Assembly (NCBI GenBank): GCA_002917075.1
Contig: NTMA01000051.1
Span: forward strand, 1 to 64,000
Direction: 5' to 3'
DNA length: 64,000 bases
Origin: Hawksworthiomyces lignivorus
Taxonomy: Eukaryota; Ascomycota; Sordariomycetes; Ophiostomatales; Ophiostomataceae
Shown: positions 34,139 to 44,162 of the stretch, piece after piece
How the letters are laid out: every line of letters starts with the position of its first letter
Numbering within the stretch: the stretch's first letter is position 1
Notes under the pieces: generated by a model
Told to the model about the DNA's origin: nothing
Databases searched by the model: none
Seen by the model: only the letters and a program-made list of their open reading frames with translations
Translations under genes and position numbers: made by a program

Positions 34139-35540
34139 ATGCGGTATTCAACACTGCTAATTGCGGCTTTCGCGGAGCTGGTAGTGGGGCAGGTCCCGAA
34201 GCCGGCAGCGGATGGTCGATACACCATCACGGCCGAAGGCATCAAGGCCCAGGTATGCTTTAAATATGAAATGAAATAGTTTTAAAATATGCTGTTGACT
34301 TCTGTAGTTTATTCCTTATGGGGCCACGCTCACAAACTTGTTTGTGAAAGACAAGCATGGCAATGACACAGATGTCGTGCTTGGTTATGACGATGCTGCT
34401 TACTACCGTGCGTATTTGTGGAACAGCTAGGCGAGAGAATATATGGACATATCTCTAACCCTCACTAGCCAAGGACCCCGGACATCCTGTGTATAACTCT
34501 ATTCCTGGGCGGTATGTCGGTCGTATTGGTAATGCGACCTACAAGCTGGACAACAAGACGTACACTACGGAGAAGAATGACGGAAGCAACACACTCCATA
34601 GCGGCACCAACAACTGGTCTTACCGGGTCTGGAATGTGACAGCAGTGGGGAATAGCTCTATCTCATTCGCCATCTACGATGCTGATGGGTCGGAGAAGGG
34701 CATGCCCGGCGATGTGACGGCCAATGTGACCTACACCTTGACCAAGAATACGCTGCACATCAGCATGCGAGCCTCGGCAGACCGCCGCACGCGTAGGTCT
34801 CTAGTTTATTAGTATCAGCAAACAGAGAGATGGCATTGCTAATAATTTGAAAAAACCACAGCCCTCATGCTGACCCACCATACCTACTTCAATCTTGATG
34901 CCTTCAAGAACCCCGCCGCGGCCAAGGTCTGGGACCATACCTTGTACCTGCCGTATTCGAAGCGCTACCTGGAGGGTGACGACGGCGCCGTTCCCACGGG
35001 CAGAATTTTGACAGCTGCGCCTCTCTCCGTCAACGATTTCGCTTCGCAATCTAACCTGACGCTGGGCCACGCACAGAATGACCCTAAATTTGGTGGAAAT
35101 TGTGGCGGAGGTGGCAAGTGTGAGGGCTACAATGGTTATTTCTTGGCCGAGAACGTACCGGCCAATGCTTCAGTGGTTCGTCTGACCAGCCCCTTCTCCG
35201 GTATCTCTGCCGACCTGCGCACCAACCAGCCTGGCATCATGCTGTACACCTGCAACTGGATGGATGGCTCTGCACCATTGAAGAGTGATCAAGGTACAGC
35301 TACTGTAACTAAGGTTGGGAGGAGCGCGTGCGTTGCAATCGAGGCACACGACTACCCTGATGGCATTAACCAGTAAGTTGTTTTCCTTTCTTTCTCCTTT
35401 ATGTATCTTAAGCCTAAACCAAGGAATTCTAACAAGAATGCCTCTGTAATAGCCCGGAGTGGAACCGCACCAGCTATGAAATTGCTAATCCCGGCAAGTT
35501 GTATGAGTGGGATAGCTCTTGGACTTTTGGCTTGATCTAA
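34139..35540 (+). CDS. secreted aldose 1-epimerase (galactose mutarotase-like)
   Basis: Five exons (34139-34252, 34308-34407, 34469-34792, 34862-35372, 35453-35540) give 378 aa, in frame at each junction. A signal peptide (1 to about 18) marks it as extracellular, unlike the cytosolic GalM/GAL10 mutarotases. Core motifs: FIPYGATLTNLFVKDKHGN, VVLGYDDAAYY, IPGRYVGRIGNATY, NTLHSGTNNWSYRVW, LTHHTYFNLD (catalytic His pair region), a loop with NDPKFGGNCGGGG, and VAIEAHDYPDGINHPEWN, where the Glu is the likely catalytic base. It interconverts alpha and beta anomers of hexoses, probably on sugars released outside the cell. Several NxT/S sites fit secretion. It is convergent with the nitronate monooxygenase gene, 171 bp apart. 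Confidence 0.93.
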
Positions 35541-35711
35541 GCGAGCACCCAGAGGTATACGTCTTCTCAACCGCATGGAAACCTCATGGTTCATAAAAAA
35601 AAAAAAGGAGTTGCTAGGACGAAAACCATAACCTTTTGTTTCTTCTAAATCTTACATTTTACCTCATTCCCATAATACAAAATAGTAAAACAAGTACATA
35701 ATTTTGCCATA

Positions 35712-36845
35712 TCAAATCAACCGACCAATTTCTTGAACCTCGTCTCGCAGCTGCTCGACGATCTCTGCCGCCCCTTTGACGCTCCGTACCAGCCCGACGC
35801 TGGCACCAACGTACGTTGCTACTCGCCCACTGGGCCCCCAGGCCGCACTGCCGCCTTTCTTTGTGGCTTCGTCGTGCCGTGTCTGGAGTTCCTCAAAAGG
35901 GACGCCAGCCGAGTGGTCCGCCCAGGTCTGGTTCAGGAGACCCCTCGGGCTGAACTGCTCCGGCCAGCCAAACGTCCCGCGCAGGTGGTTGTAGAGCTGC
36001 GTGCGGCCCGTGTTTACGGCGCCATCCGAGGCCCGCACGACTTCGGCCTGGTACGCCGGGTTGATGCGGGCTTCAGTCGCGGCCAAGAACCGGCTGCCCA
36101 TCGCCACAGCCGACGCGCCGAGGCCGAGAGCGGCCACGGCCCCTCGCCCATCCGCGATGCCACCTGCTGCGATCAGGGGAACGTCGTTGCAGACCAACTT
36201 TGGTTCAGCGGCATCGACGATCCCCGTGGCGAGCGCATCCGCAATCTCGGGAAGAAGCGAAATGAGGCCAATTCCGTCAGTCGCTCGGCCGTGGCCGCCG
36301 GCCTCTGCGCCCTGGATGACGAGCGCGTCGGGCGGCGCCGTCTTGCTGGATGCCGCTTCGACGGCTTCCCTCAGCGTGCCGACCTGGACCCAGATCTGGG
36401 TCCCGGGAGAAGCGCTGCGGAGCCTGGCTGTCCAGACGTCGAGATCAGCCTGGCCGTTCCGAGGTGCAAACAGCCACGCCACGCACGGCTTATAGCTCTG
36501 CACCGCCTTCGATGCTGCTTCAAGATTGCCGTTCCACACTTGGAAACCGACACCAACTGGTAATAAATTGCTGCCGCTGCTGTTCGTATTAGGAGAGTGG
36601 AGAGGAGTTTTAGCAAGCTGCTCCTTTGCTTCGGCCAAGTCCACCTGGCTTGTCTCTGCCGTCTGGCCAGGCCCAATGAACCCGAGACCGCCAGCACGGG
36701 AAACGGCAACGGCCATAGCCGGGCCTGAAAACACACGCATTGGTGCTCCGATAATTAGCGGCGACGCCGTCCACGGAAAGGCTTCCGCAAGAGCTTTCCG
36801 GTGCTGAGCTGCACGTCGAACTGCTCTTAGCGGAAGCGAGGCCAT
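35712..36845 (-). CDS. nitronate monooxygenase (2-nitropropane dioxygenase family)
   Basis: A 377-aa intronless gene. The TIM-barrel FMN enzyme is shown by SPLIIGAPMRVFSGPAMAVAVSRAGGLGFIGPG at the N-terminus, VGVGFQVW, DALVIQGAEAGGHGR (phosphate and substrate loop with the family His) and IAAGGIADGRGAVAALGLGASAVAMGSRFLA (FMN phosphate binding). These enzymes oxidise alkyl nitronates such as propionate 3-nitronate, which protects against plant or microbial nitro-toxins. No peroxisomal or secretion signal is clear. It shares a 600-bp divergent promoter with the mannose-6-phosphate isomerase gene. Confidence 0.92.
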   Translation of the reverse strand: MASLPLRAVRRAAQHRKALAEAFPWTASPLIIGAPMRVFSGPAMAVAVSRAGGLGFIGPGQTAETSQVDLAEAKEQLAKTPLHSPNTNSSGSNLLPVGVGFQVWNGNLEAASKAVQSYKPCVAWLFAPRNGQADLDVWTARLRSASPGTQIWVQVGTLREAVEAASSKTAPPDALVIQGAEAGGHGRATDGIGLISLLPEIADALATGIVDAAEPKLVCNDVPLIAAGGIADGRGAVAALGLGASAVAMGSRFLAATEARINPAYQAEVVRASDGAVNTGRTQLYNHLRGTFGWPEQFSPRGLLNQTWADHSAGVPFEELQTRHDEATKKGGSAAWGPSGRVATYVGASVGLVRSVKGAAEIVEQLRDEVQEIGRLI

Positions 36846-37445
36846 ATTAAATTGAAAGTAAAACTTAACCTCTTGTTAGTGTACAGAAGTGAGAACGCCA
36901 AAGCCAATTTCAAGCCACTGGGCATAGAAAAGTGCTCTCTATACATACAAAATGGGCATCGACAGTTTAAAAACACAAATCACAAGTTGGTTGGCAAAAG
37001 CCGGCGCAAGCATCGTACATATACTTATACATACGTTGCTCCGCGGAGAAGGCGGGCATTGCGGACATTCCACAGCCGGGTTCGGTCCAGTGGATGACAT
37101 CTCTTCTTTCACGTGTTCCTCCGCGCACACAGCGGCCACATCGAGCTGCTTCACTGAGAGCTCCCGAGTCGGCGTTTGCACTGTGCAGGCAAATTCTCAG
37201 CACTCGTTTTCGTTAGCCCAACGTCTCCTCCGCCGCTGATGGGTTGTGCCCCACCATCGACTCCCACCGCCATCTTTCTTCGTTCGATTGAGCGTTGTCT
37301 TCTTGATGCTACAGCTCAAGGCCGCCTTCTCGTTTCGCCTTTCTTTTTTCTCGTCCGTCTCTCGTTTTTTGACTTTGTGCCTAAAAAGATAAGACAATTG
37401 TGCTCTGCCGACTCTCATTCCCACTCTTCCTTGCGTCTTGTCAAA
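36846..37445. other. divergent promoter, NMO / PMI
   Basis: A 600-bp region between divergent starts, with a pyrimidine-rich leader (about 37330-37440) before the isomerase start. No gene seen. Confidence 0.5.
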
Positions 37446-38866
37446 ATGCAGGTCCCTCTTCTTCGGCTGCAGTGCGGCGTCAATTCTTATGACTGGGGAA
37501 AAAAAGGCAGCAACTCTGTGGCTGCTAAATATGCCGCTGTCACACCTGCAAATGGATTCTCCGTAGAGAGCGAAAAGCCCTATGCAGAGGTGAGCTTGGC
37601 GTGATTGGGAGCAGCCATAACATGCCACTGTTGCTAACGGGACGAATCTAGCTGTGGATGGGAACCCACCCGTCAAATCCGTCCAAAGACGTTGAAACAG
37701 GCCGAGACCTCCTCGACTTGGTGAAGGACAACCAGGCGCTCCTGGGCCCAGTCATCGCTGCCAAGTATGGCCGCAAGCTGCCATTTCTGTTCAAGGTGCT
37801 GTCCATCAGCAAGGCGCTGTCCATCCAGGCACATCCCAATAAGAAGCTGGCCGAGGAGCTGCACGCCCGGGACCCCAAGAACTACCCTGATGACAACCAC
37901 AAGCCGGAGATGGCAATCGCCATTACGCCGTTTGAGGGTCTCTGTGGCTTCCGCCCACTAGAGGAGATTGTCTTCTTTCTGAAGAATGTTGCGCCTCTGC
38001 GCAACCTGGTGGGCGAAGACGTCAGTACCGCATTCATCGAGACAGTCGCCGGCCACGAAACCGATTGTGGGGATGCTACTGTAGAAAAAAACAAGGAAGT
38101 TCTGCATAAGCTGTTCCTCGCATTAATGTCCTCGTCGCACTCAGCCCTTGAGACTGCGACGACGGCACTGCTGGAAGAGGTTTCTGCAGACAAGGCTGGC
38201 TTTGCGGCAGGCGGCGTCGAGCACTCGTCGGGAGAGGTCTTGTCCGAGCTCATCCAGCGGTTATACGGACAGTTCGGCGTTGACTATGGGCTTTTCAACT
38301 TGTTCTTTTTAAACTATGTGACGATGCAGCCTGGAGAGGCCCTTTTCCTGTGTGCCGATGACATCCACGCTTACATCTCTGGCGATATCATCGAGTGCAT
38401 GGCCGCCTCCGATAATGTTGTCCGTGCGGGCTTTACACCCAAGTTCAAGGACGTCCAGACCCTGACGTCGATGCTGACGTACAACTACGCATCCATCGAA
38501 GAACAGAAGATGCGCCCGGTCGATTACCCGTACGCGACGCTCAACCGCGCGGCTTACAGCTCCGGCTCAGAGTGCACCCTCTACGACCCTCCAATCGAGG
38601 AGTTCAGCGTGCTGCGCACGGCTCTGAAGAGCAACGGCTCAAAGACAACTCTGGATCCTCTGGCAGGGCCGAGCATCCTGATCTGCACAGGCGGGAAAGG
38701 CAAGATTTCGGTCGGACCCAAAGTCGAAGAGGTGCGGGAGGGCTATGTGTTTTTCGTCGGCGCCACGGCCGAAGCTGTCCTGGAGGCCGATGGCTTGGGT
38801 GAAGACGAGGAGTTTGTCAGTTTTCTCGCATTTTGCGAGATGGAAGATCACAGCAACGGCGCCTGA
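37446..38866 (+). CDS. PMI40: mannose-6-phosphate isomerase (type I)
   Basis: Two exons (37446-37589, 37652-38866; intron 62 nt) give 452 aa. The zinc enzyme interconverts fructose-6-phosphate and mannose-6-phosphate, feeding GDP-mannose for glycosylation and cell wall. Motifs: [31 protein letters not shown] across the junction, [22 protein letters not shown] with the Gln and His zinc ligands, [21 protein letters not shown] with the zinc Glu, and [40 protein letters not shown] with the last His ligand and active-site Arg. Length is normal for fungal type I enzymes. It is followed in tandem by a PaiB-like gene 415 bp away. Confidence 0.95.
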
Positions 38867-39281
38867 GCGAACGAGACGACCATCTGCTGCCATGGCTGCA
38901 AAAGGCATCTGCGTCTCTTTTCGGTTAATTTCTTCTTTGATTTGTTAAGCTACACTTAATGTCACAATGCCTTTCGGCTTGGCTGGGAAGCGAAAGCGAA
39001 AGCGAAAAGTTTCAAGATATTTGAGTTGCCCAAGTGATGTCATTGGCTGTTTTATACGTCTCCGCGGCATTTTGTAGCATCTGTTATAGCTGGCCTGCTA
39101 TTCGCCTAGCGCTTGCATAGCGGGACCTAAATGCGACCAACCGGTAATACGACGGCGTGCTCCGCCTGTACGTCTAATTATTTAATGGATGACACCAGGT
39201 GAACGTTGCCTTTCGTCCTCGTCGGAAAAGGTTGTATGGTGACTCATTTTTTTCTCTTTTTACAACATTATTTTTGCCAAC
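38867..39281. other. short intergenic region
   Basis: 3' flank of the isomerase gene and promoter of the PaiB-like gene. No gene seen; a short GCGAAA repeat occurs at about 38990-39006. Confidence 0.45.
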
Positions 39282-40067
39282 ATGCACCTCCGCGCCGACC
39301 ACGTTGAGAATAGTATTCCCGCCTTGCGGCGGCTTATTCGGGACAATCCGCTCGGCATCCTGACAACGGCCATCCCGTGCGAGGGCTATCCGCTGCTGCA
39401 GAGCTCGCACATTCCGTTTGTCCTCGATGTCGATGACGAGTCCAGCGAGACCGAGCTAGGCCGGCTCCGCGCCCACATGGCCAAGGCCAACGTGCACTCC
39501 AAGGCCATGCTCGCCTCCGTTGGCGCGTCGGCGCCGTCCGCCGGCGGCGTCAGCCAGCTGGAGCAGGAGGTCGTCGTCATCTTTACGTCGCCGGTGCACC
39601 ACTATGTCACGCCCAAGTTCTACGTCGAGACCAAGCCCACCACGGCCAAGGTCGTACCGACGTGGAACTACGCGGCCGCGCAGGTATACGGCCGCGCCAC
39701 AATCTACTACGGGTCGGGGCCGGCGGCCACAGCCAACGCGGAGGCGAATGCGTTTCTGGACAAGCAGCTCGATGCGCTGTCCGATCTCGCCGAGACGCAA
39801 ATCATGAACTTCACGGGCGAGGGAGAACGGCCGACCCCCTGGAAGGTGGCCGACGCGCCCGAAAAGTACCTGGAAATTATGAAGAGGAACATTATCGGCA
39901 TTGAGATCGCAATCGACCGCCTCGAAGGTAAGTTCAAGATGAGCCAGGAGCTGCGCGAAGGCGACCGCGCCGGCGTTATACAGGGGTTTCAGAAACTCGG
40001 CACAGACGTGGGCAAGGACATGGCCAGCCTGGTACAGCAAAGAAGTCCCGCACAGCGCCAGCAGTGA
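39282..40067 (+). CDS. PaiB-like FMN-binding split-barrel protein
   Basis: A 261-aa intronless protein. It aligns by motif to the PaiB/FMN-binding negative regulator family: MHLRADHVENSIPALRRLIRDNPLGILTT at the start, PLLQSSHIPFVLD, LRAHMAKANVHSK, VVVIFTSPVHHYVTPKFY, VPTWNYAAAQVYGRA and a C-terminal LEGKFKMSQELREGDRAGVIQGF. The last segment is the family's diagnostic KxSQN-like motif, here KMSQE. Bacterial PaiB represses sporulation and protease genes; in fungi these are flavin or haem split-barrel proteins of unknown role and no DNA-binding domain is seen. Lack of introns and high GC would fit an ancient bacterial origin, which is inference. It is convergent with the OPT gene, 240 bp apart. 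Confidence 0.88.
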   Translation: MHLRADHVENSIPALRRLIRDNPLGILTTAIPCEGYPLLQSSHIPFVLDVDDESSETELGRLRAHMAKANVHSKAMLASVGASAPSAGGVSQLEQEVVVIFTSPVHHYVTPKFYVETKPTTAKVVPTWNYAAAQVYGRATIYYGSGPAATANAEANAFLDKQLDALSDLAETQIMNFTGEGERPTPWKVADAPEKYLEIMKRNIIGIEIAIDRLEGKFKMSQELREGDRAGVIQGFQKLGTDVGKDMASLVQQRSPAQRQQ

Positions 40068-40307
40068 GATCAATGAGAGCATAAGCAGTATATTTCCTGC
40101 ACGTCCTTGTGTTTTTTATACTATTTAGGACAATCAACACATAGAGCCGTTTCTATACCCTATTTCGGGTCTCTTTGAAAACTTCGTTTGAACCTTCTCA
40201 TCCAGCATACAAGGCACCATAATCCTAGCCAATTCAATGACTCCTCTTCAAGCGCGCGACTCCCCGCATAACCTACAGTAGCACATTGCTAATACATTCG
40301 TACATCT

Positions 40308-42891
40308 TTATCCGAGAGCTGGGTTCGTAGCACAGAAATCAAAGTTGCCCGTTTGGAAGTTGTTTCCCCAGTAAGGCGGGAAAGGAACGGGCGTGCCGCT
40401 ACCTCCTTGCACCGCAAAAGTAGTGACAAAGACAAGCAGCTCAGTGCCGCCGCTAATAGCCGCCGCCAAGATATAATTGTAGCGTAGAAACCAGTCGGCG
40501 TAGTGGCGGCGGACATAGAACTGCACGAAGAACCCGATGGCGAAGTAGATGAGGACACTCGAATTGATGCCGACTGAGAGGTAGCCGAGATACCAAACAA
40601 TCACCGGTGTGATGATGGTGTCGAAGCGCACCTTTGGGAAACGGCGATGCAGGAAATAAAAGGGCAGCGGGAAGGCAAATCCCAGCGGCAGCGCATACAA
40701 GATCCACTCATACGTCCGGCCGACGCTGAACATGTACTGGGATAGGGCGCCAAAGGCGATCGCCTGTAGAGTACGTACGTTAGTACACAGTGTCTTTTCC
40801 TTTTGATCACTTGCTTCATCTGTTCTTATTTCTTACGTTTGAGTTAAACGACTGAATCACCTGGCCAGACCAGATATTGGTCCCTTGGATGCTCAGCAGG
40901 ATCTCCTCCTGGCTGGTTGTGATGGCATTCATCAAGATGTAGTTGATGACGGCACCCAAAAGTGTGCCAATCATAGTGACCGTGAAAGTACAGCGAGGGC
41001 TTAGCTTGCCGTATTGGCCGAGCTTCAGATTGCCGACGAGCGAGAGGGCCTGCGCCTGAGCATTGGCACCAAACAGCACGAAGTACATATTCGCGACCGG
41101 CTTGCCGGGGTGGAGGTTGCCACCAATGAGCTGGATCAGAGAAGTGATTGGTACGCTGAAGCCAATGAGCCCAGACAAGGCGCCGAAGAACAGGGTAGCT
41201 AGGAAAGAGAGAGTGATGGCGATAAAGAAACCCCACCACGGAAGCGTCGAGTTGAGATTGTAGATGCAGCCGAGCGCGACAATGATGGACACCAGAAGGA
41301 CGGACAGGTACCACCATGACGGCACTTCTGCGTAAGCGAGCATCTTGAGGTAGTGCGGGTCTGTTTCTTCATCTGCAGCTTTGGCCGTATCCGAAGCTGA
41401 GTCCGAGAGGGGCATCTGCCGCTGGAAGAGACGTCGCGGATTTGCAAGATATTGGCGGGCCTTGGCAAAGTCAGGTCGCTTCCACTTAAATTCAAAGGCC
41501 GCTTTGACAGACTCGTAGTGCCACAGAAGGATATGCACGACGGTGGCCGTGATGCCGAGATTCGTGGTCAGGAGGTAGGACGCATTGGTGGCCGCAAAGA
41601 AAGGAAGGCCTTCGACATCGAGAGCCGTCGTATTCAGAGAGAAGTCCGCATTCAGGATGGCCGATTGATTGTATACGACAAATTGCGAGGAGTTCGACGC
41701 CTGAGAGAACAACTCTTGCGACAGAAATGGGTACTTCAAGGCGCTCCACACATTTCCGTAGTAGAGGCCTAAGAACAAGCACATACATAGAACGTAGCCT
41801 ACAAACCCGTTGGCGAGAGTCACGCGTGGTAGAAAGAATGCCGAGGTGGTGATGTACTGCCAGTCAAAGCTCAGAGCGAGAAGGCCCAGGCCCTCGTTGC
41901 CGCTGGCACCGCCAAAGACATTAGTGAAGACGAGGCTGTTGCGGTTTGCCAGACAGAAGAAGCTGATGCCCGTTAGGACTGGCATGATATATTGGGGGAA
42001 AAGCTCCCACACAGCCACAGTCCCAAAAATGATCCAGAAGAAGTTAAAACGTTTCTTCATCTCGGCACGGTCTCTGTGCAGCGTCTCCACCAGAGAGCTA
42101 AGTGGCAAGACGCCGGGCCAAATCATTTTTGTAGGATACACAAGGCTCCGCCGAAGAACTCCGGCCATCCCGTAGCCCAATAGCTGTGACGAAAACAGTA
42201 ACAAGACTGCAACGACTGCGCTTGGGACCACATTGTAGTAGAGCTTCTGGGTGGCAAGAACCTCAGTTGCGTAGGCAGCTGACGACGCTGAACTCGACAT
42301 GATGATGATAGCCAGGTGCTCCTTGCTGTTGAAACCATGTGGGTTGAGCCAGCCGCCAATGACCCCCTTTGTGGGAAGAAGTGTGGCCATGCCGTTGCCC
42401 AAGACATAGCTAATAACGGTCAGGAAAATAACGGAGACGCTGACAGATTGCGGCTTGAAAAGAAATATCGTAGCCAAAGCGGAACCAAATGCAGACAGGC
42501 CAAGACCTAGAAGTAAATATCAAGTTAGCTCAGTCAAACTATGAAAGATGAAAACTGTGTTGGTAAAATTTAAATAAAAATAATAATAATAATAATAATA
42601 ATTACCCAGAAAAATCATGCGAAATGTATATGGATTGAGAGTTGGATCATCATCAACATGCAGGGCCTTCAGGGCGATGTTGTCGTCGTCGGCAACGATC
42701 CGCTCCTGGCTCCTCTCAACATCGTCGCTGCTCGCGGGCCTTGGTACAGGCTCTTCGGTATCTTTATCTTGCGTCAACGACCTTGTTAGAGACACCTCTG
42801 AAGTATACCAACTCTTCACACCGAGGTTGCCCATGGCAATGTTGTCTGAAGATGCCCTGCCAGCAGGGTCGGCGCTCGTGTTGTCGGCCAT
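40308..42891 (-). CDS. OPT family oligopeptide transporter
   Basis: Three exons (42606-42891, 40837-42506, 40308-40763) give 803 aa. A ~75-residue polar N-terminus precedes DDDPTLNPYTFRMIFLG, which continues as LGLSAFGSALATIFLFKPQSVSVS across intron 1, the usual start of the transmembrane core. About 14 hydrophobic segments follow, with OPT motifs such as GNGMATLLPTKG, GWLNPHGFNSKEHLAIIIMSSS and the loop NANAQAQALSLVGNLKLGQYGKLSPR; the C-terminal part reads PVIVWYLGYLSVGINSSVLIYFAIG. OPT proteins import small peptides or glutathione with protons, and some carry metal-siderophore complexes. Intron 1 (42507-42605) holds a (TAA)7 microsatellite three bases from its donor. Confidence 0.93.
42581..42601 (-). 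repeat. (TAA)7 microsatellite inside OPT intron 1
   Basis: Seven TAA units on the plus strand; in the transcript it is an ATT/TTA run that begins immediately after the GTAATT donor of OPT intron 1. Confidence 0.85.
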
Positions 42892-44075
42892 AATTGCGTA
42901 TCAAGGTTTAGTCTACGGACCAACTCAATAAGACAGCATTTTTGCAAAGAATGAAAACACCAGCAATGCCAAGAAAACTAATTCTCTGAGAAAGTGGCTG
43001 AGATGGAAGAAATATGTTCAATGAGCTCAGTACATTTTTGCTGGGGGTTTTCTCAAAAATAGATAAAAATTGGCATTATGCGTATCGAAATACACGATGC
43101 ATCCCTTTTCAGCACGCTGTCTCCCCTTTCCCGGTGCCGACAGTTTCACCAAAGTCCCTGATTGAAGACATTCATAGCGATATCCCATGGCTAAACAGAC
43201 TCAGAAAGCCGGAATAGAAGCAACCGATATCTTTCATATACAACCCCTTCAACAAGATATGTCGTTGTTAGCCGCGTCACTGCTGCTTATCTGTGGCTTG
43301 CGTGTGATACATGTCTGGAACAATCTCACCATTCAATGCTTCAATTGACAAGTTGTCTAGAGCGAATCCAGTGCCGGTGATAACAAAAACGATTTCTCTT
43401 TCTGTGTGGAACGCTATCTACCAGTATTGATAGAACCATCGTGATCGGCGCAGTCCAACTTTTGGCTGTTTCAAAAAGCACGGTACCTAACAAGGAGCCT
43501 TATGCCGTCCCGATAACATGATAACACCCAATCGCCATTAGATCGCCATCTTGGGGCTCGTATCTTTGTTCTTTCTTCCCCATCAAACATTTCGATACCC
43601 AATAAAACTGGTCGCATGGCGCAATTGACTGCACTCGTCCCTTCAATTGCAATGGGTAACATAGGGAATGTAGTCACTAAACCTCCAGATGGCGGACTGT
43701 TGCCGAATATGGTCGACTTACACCTTAGTTACCCCACGCACACGAGAGGACGTCTGCACAGCGATGCGCGGCTCGACCACTCCGTTCTGCATTCTGCACT
43801 TCTTTCGAATCCAAGGTACTGGCACTAGGAATACAGGCTCTCACCTAGGTGGCATTGTCAACAAGTTTTTTTATTTATTTATTTATTTTTTTTTTTTTTA
43901 ATTATTGGAAGGAGGGGGAGAGTTTTTCCGACTGTGCCTTTTTGCTTAGATAGGAATAGGTTGAAGGAGTCCTGAGTACCTCATAAATCCACAAAAAGAA
44001 TAGCAATGAAGCGAAAAAAACAAATTGGCTCTGAACTTATAAGATATGGAGAAGATTCGTTCCTCAACAAACAAA
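42892..44075. other. intergenic region, OPT promoter to tRNA-Tyr
   Basis: Promoter side of the OPT gene and spacer to tRNA-Tyr. A T/TTTA-rich tract lies at 43866-43901. No gene seen. Confidence 0.5.
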
Positions 44076-44162
44076 CTCCGAGTGGTCTAGTTGGTTTATG
44101 GCATCGCACTGTAATTGTCCATTGTAATGCGAGAGTCGGGTGTTCGAATCACCCCTTGGAGA
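44076..44162 (+). tRNA. tRNA-Tyr (GTA) with 12-nt intron
   Basis: 87 nt. Acceptor CTCCGAG pairs with CTTGGAG plus discriminator A; the C1-G72 pair is the eukaryotic tRNA-Tyr identity pair. Anticodon stem TCGCA/TGCGA encloses loop CTGTAA-[intron]-A with anticodon GTA; the intron TTGTCCATTGTA sits one base 3' of the anticodon, the canonical position. T arm GGGTG-TTCGAAT-CACCC. A T run just downstream (44163-44172) fits a Pol III terminator. Confidence 0.93.
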
